Below are positions 62,906-64,000 of a stretch of 64,000 nt of DNA, in pieces. Source of the DNA: Auanema rhodensis (Eukaryota > Nematoda > Chromadorea > Rhabditida > Rhabditidae). The notes beneath the pieces are model-generated. The model made no database searches, was not told the origin of the DNA, and worked only from the letters and a program-made list of their open reading frames with translations. The DNA lies in contig OZ059898.1 of NCBI GenBank assembly GCA_964057225.1, positions 18,267,267 to 18,331,266 of the forward strand. The letters are read 5' to 3'. Numbering within the stretch: position 1 is the first letter of the stretch; each line of letters opens with the position of its first letter. The position numbers were made by a program, and so were the translations under genes.

Positions 62906-64000
62906 AATGTAGTATAGTGCATTCGATGCGGATTTTTAAGCTGCGTCGATCTGTGTTATCAGATTCGCGCTAGCTTAAAAATGCACCGAGATATCAACTG
63001 ATATAAGTTCACACTTATATCCTCGATTTTCACCCTGAAGAATTAATTTTTTCGTTGAATAACATTGTCCATCGTCTTTGCCTTGAAAAAAGGAATCTAA
63101 AAACATTTACTTTTTGCTAAATTATTCTGAAATTTTTCGAAAAAATTTTTGTCAAAATGTTTTTGGAAGCAATGTTGAGTGTACATGGAAACTCAACATA
63201 CACTAATGCATCATTTTTCAAACGATCATAATTAATTTTTGTATTAAGCGTTTCTCAATGTAGTATAGTGCATTCGATGCGGATTTTTAAGCTGCGTCGA
63301 TCTGTGTTATCAGATTTGCGCTAGCTTAAAAATGCACCGAGATATCAACTGATATAAGTTCACACTTATATCCTCGATTTTCACCCTGAAGAATTAATTT
63401 TTTCGTTGAATAACATTGTCCATCGTCTTTGCCTTGAAAAAAGGAATCTAAAAACATCTACTTTTTGCTAAATTATTTTGAAATTTTTTGAAAAAATTTT
63501 TGTCAAAATGTTTTTGGAAGCAATGTTGAGTGAACATGGAAACTCGACATACACTAATGCATCATTTTTCAAACAATCATAACTAGTTTTTGTATTAAGC
63601 GTTTCTCAATGTAGTATAGTGCATTCGATGCGGATTTTTAAGCTGCGTCGATCTGTGTTATCAGATTTGCGCTAGCTTAAAAATGCACCGAGATATCAAC
63701 TGATATAAGTTCACACTTATATCCTCGATTTTCACCCTGAAGAATTAATTTTTTTGTGGAATAACATTGTCCATCGTCTTTGCCTTGAAAAACGAAATCT
63801 GAATACATCTACTTTTTGCTAAATTATTTTGAAATTTTTCGAAAAAATTTTTGTCAAAATGTTTTTGGAAGCAATGTTGAGTGAACATGGAAACTCGACA
63901 TACACTAATGCATCATTTTTCAAACAATCATAACTAATTTTTGTATTAAGCGTTTCTCAATGTAGTATAGTGCATTTGATGCGGATTTTTAAGCTGCGTC

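Larger units (their letters stand above)
1..64000. repeat. 351-bp satellite DNA array, 182 complete monomers plus a 42-bp partial
   Basis: The window contains nothing but a 351-bp unit repeated head to tail without inversion, gap or insertion. I followed the start motif AATGTAGTATAG (AAAGTAGTATAG in some copies) through the window: 1, 352, 703, 1054, 1405, 1756, 2109 and so on to 63959. Length classes are 350 (1), 351 (146), 352 (15), 353 (17), 354 (2) and 373 (1), which sum exactly to 63,958 bp. Monomers look roughly 95-99% alike by eye; this is not a computed identity. Both ends of the window lie inside the array, so its true size and flanks are unknown. Family knowledge: arrays like this form eukaryotic heterochromatin, often at centromeres or subtelomeres. 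I do not recognise this family. No stretch over 300 bp lacks the repeat. Confidence 0.98.
54833..64000. repeat. Domain IV of the array: GAGACATC monomers and a more divergent right end
   Basis: GAGACATC replaces GAGATATC in nine monomers here (54833, 55886, 56237, 56588, 57641, 57992, 58344, 58695, 59397, 59748, less those in mixed positions) with one more at 54131 just outside. Most also carry GAAGAAATAA. From about 61.8 kb the repeat gains features not seen elsewhere in the window: GAAAAACGAAATCTG (61854, 62205, 63608), ACGTTCATAAC with TATTCAGCG (61854, 62205), GCTAGTTTAAA (62205, 62556), a 350-bp monomer (62556), and GTGAACATGG with CTCGACAT (63257, 63608). Confidence 0.7.

Noticed and set aside
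1-64000. CRISPR array
   Set aside because: The unit is 351 bp and abuts the next copy directly. There are no unique spacers between short direct repeats and no cas genes.
1-64000. Telomere-type repeats (TTAGG or TTAGGG arrays)
   Set aside because: No tandem hexamer or pentamer runs of this kind are present on either strand.
1-64000. Transposon or retroelement insertion
   Set aside because: Monomer lengths add up exactly across the window with only 1-3 bp and one 22-bp differences, which leaves no room for an insertion. No target-site duplication, terminal repeat or enzyme-coding sequence was seen.

Overview
The whole 64,000-base window is one uninterrupted array of AT-rich satellite DNA. 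A 351-bp monomer repeats head to tail in a single orientation from base 1 to base 64000. Taking the monomer to begin at AATGTAGTATAG, I count 182 complete monomers plus a 42-bp start of the next (63959-64000). Length classes are 146 of 351 bp, 15 of 352, 17 of 353, two of 354, one of 350 and one of 373; these sum exactly to 63,958 bp. There are no protein genes, RNA genes, transposons, CRISPR arrays or unique spacers. The few open frames (63-75 codons, minus strand) are chance openings inside a monomer.

A pure satellite array this long points to a eukaryotic heterochromatic block (pericentromeric, subtelomeric, or a repeat-rich sex or B chromosome). One counted monomer is 31% GC (110 of 351) and has 12 CpG where about 8.6 are expected. 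CpG is therefore not depleted, which fits an invertebrate such as an insect better than a heavily methylated vertebrate or plant genome. I do not recognise the satellite family and cannot name the species.

The monomer has a conserved internal layout. A dyad-rich 5' third holds an 11-bp GCATTCGATGC hairpin (monomer positions 14-24), a 51-nt imperfect hairpin (27-77) and an 8-bp-arm hairpin (95-116). A run of A/T tracts at roughly helical spacing follows (181-260), centred on the palindrome TTTTTCGAAAAA. Near the end is another 8-bp-arm inverted repeat (267-294).

Diagnostic variants divide the window into four domains. Domain I (1 to about 26.1 kb) has monomer types with TATTTCC, TATATATCC and GTGTTTGCC; the TA-insertion type occurs only here. 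Domain II (about 26.1-45.4 kb) has AACTAATATA, TCAAATTTG, GCTGAATT, ACGCGT and TATATTGCATTCG variants. Domain III (about 45.4-54.8 kb) has GAAGATTTAA and GAAGAAATAA. Domain IV (about 54.8-64.0 kb) is rich in GAGACATC, and its last 2 kb collects private changes. Inside these domains, multi-monomer units of 2, 3, 5, 6, 8 and 9 monomers (702 to 3,165 bp) are tandemly duplicated with their private variants, which is higher-order structure produced by repeated unequal exchange. The sharpest local oddities are a 22-bp tandem duplication inside the large hairpin at 37649-37692 and several monomers chimeric between types, including the one at the domain I/II junction.
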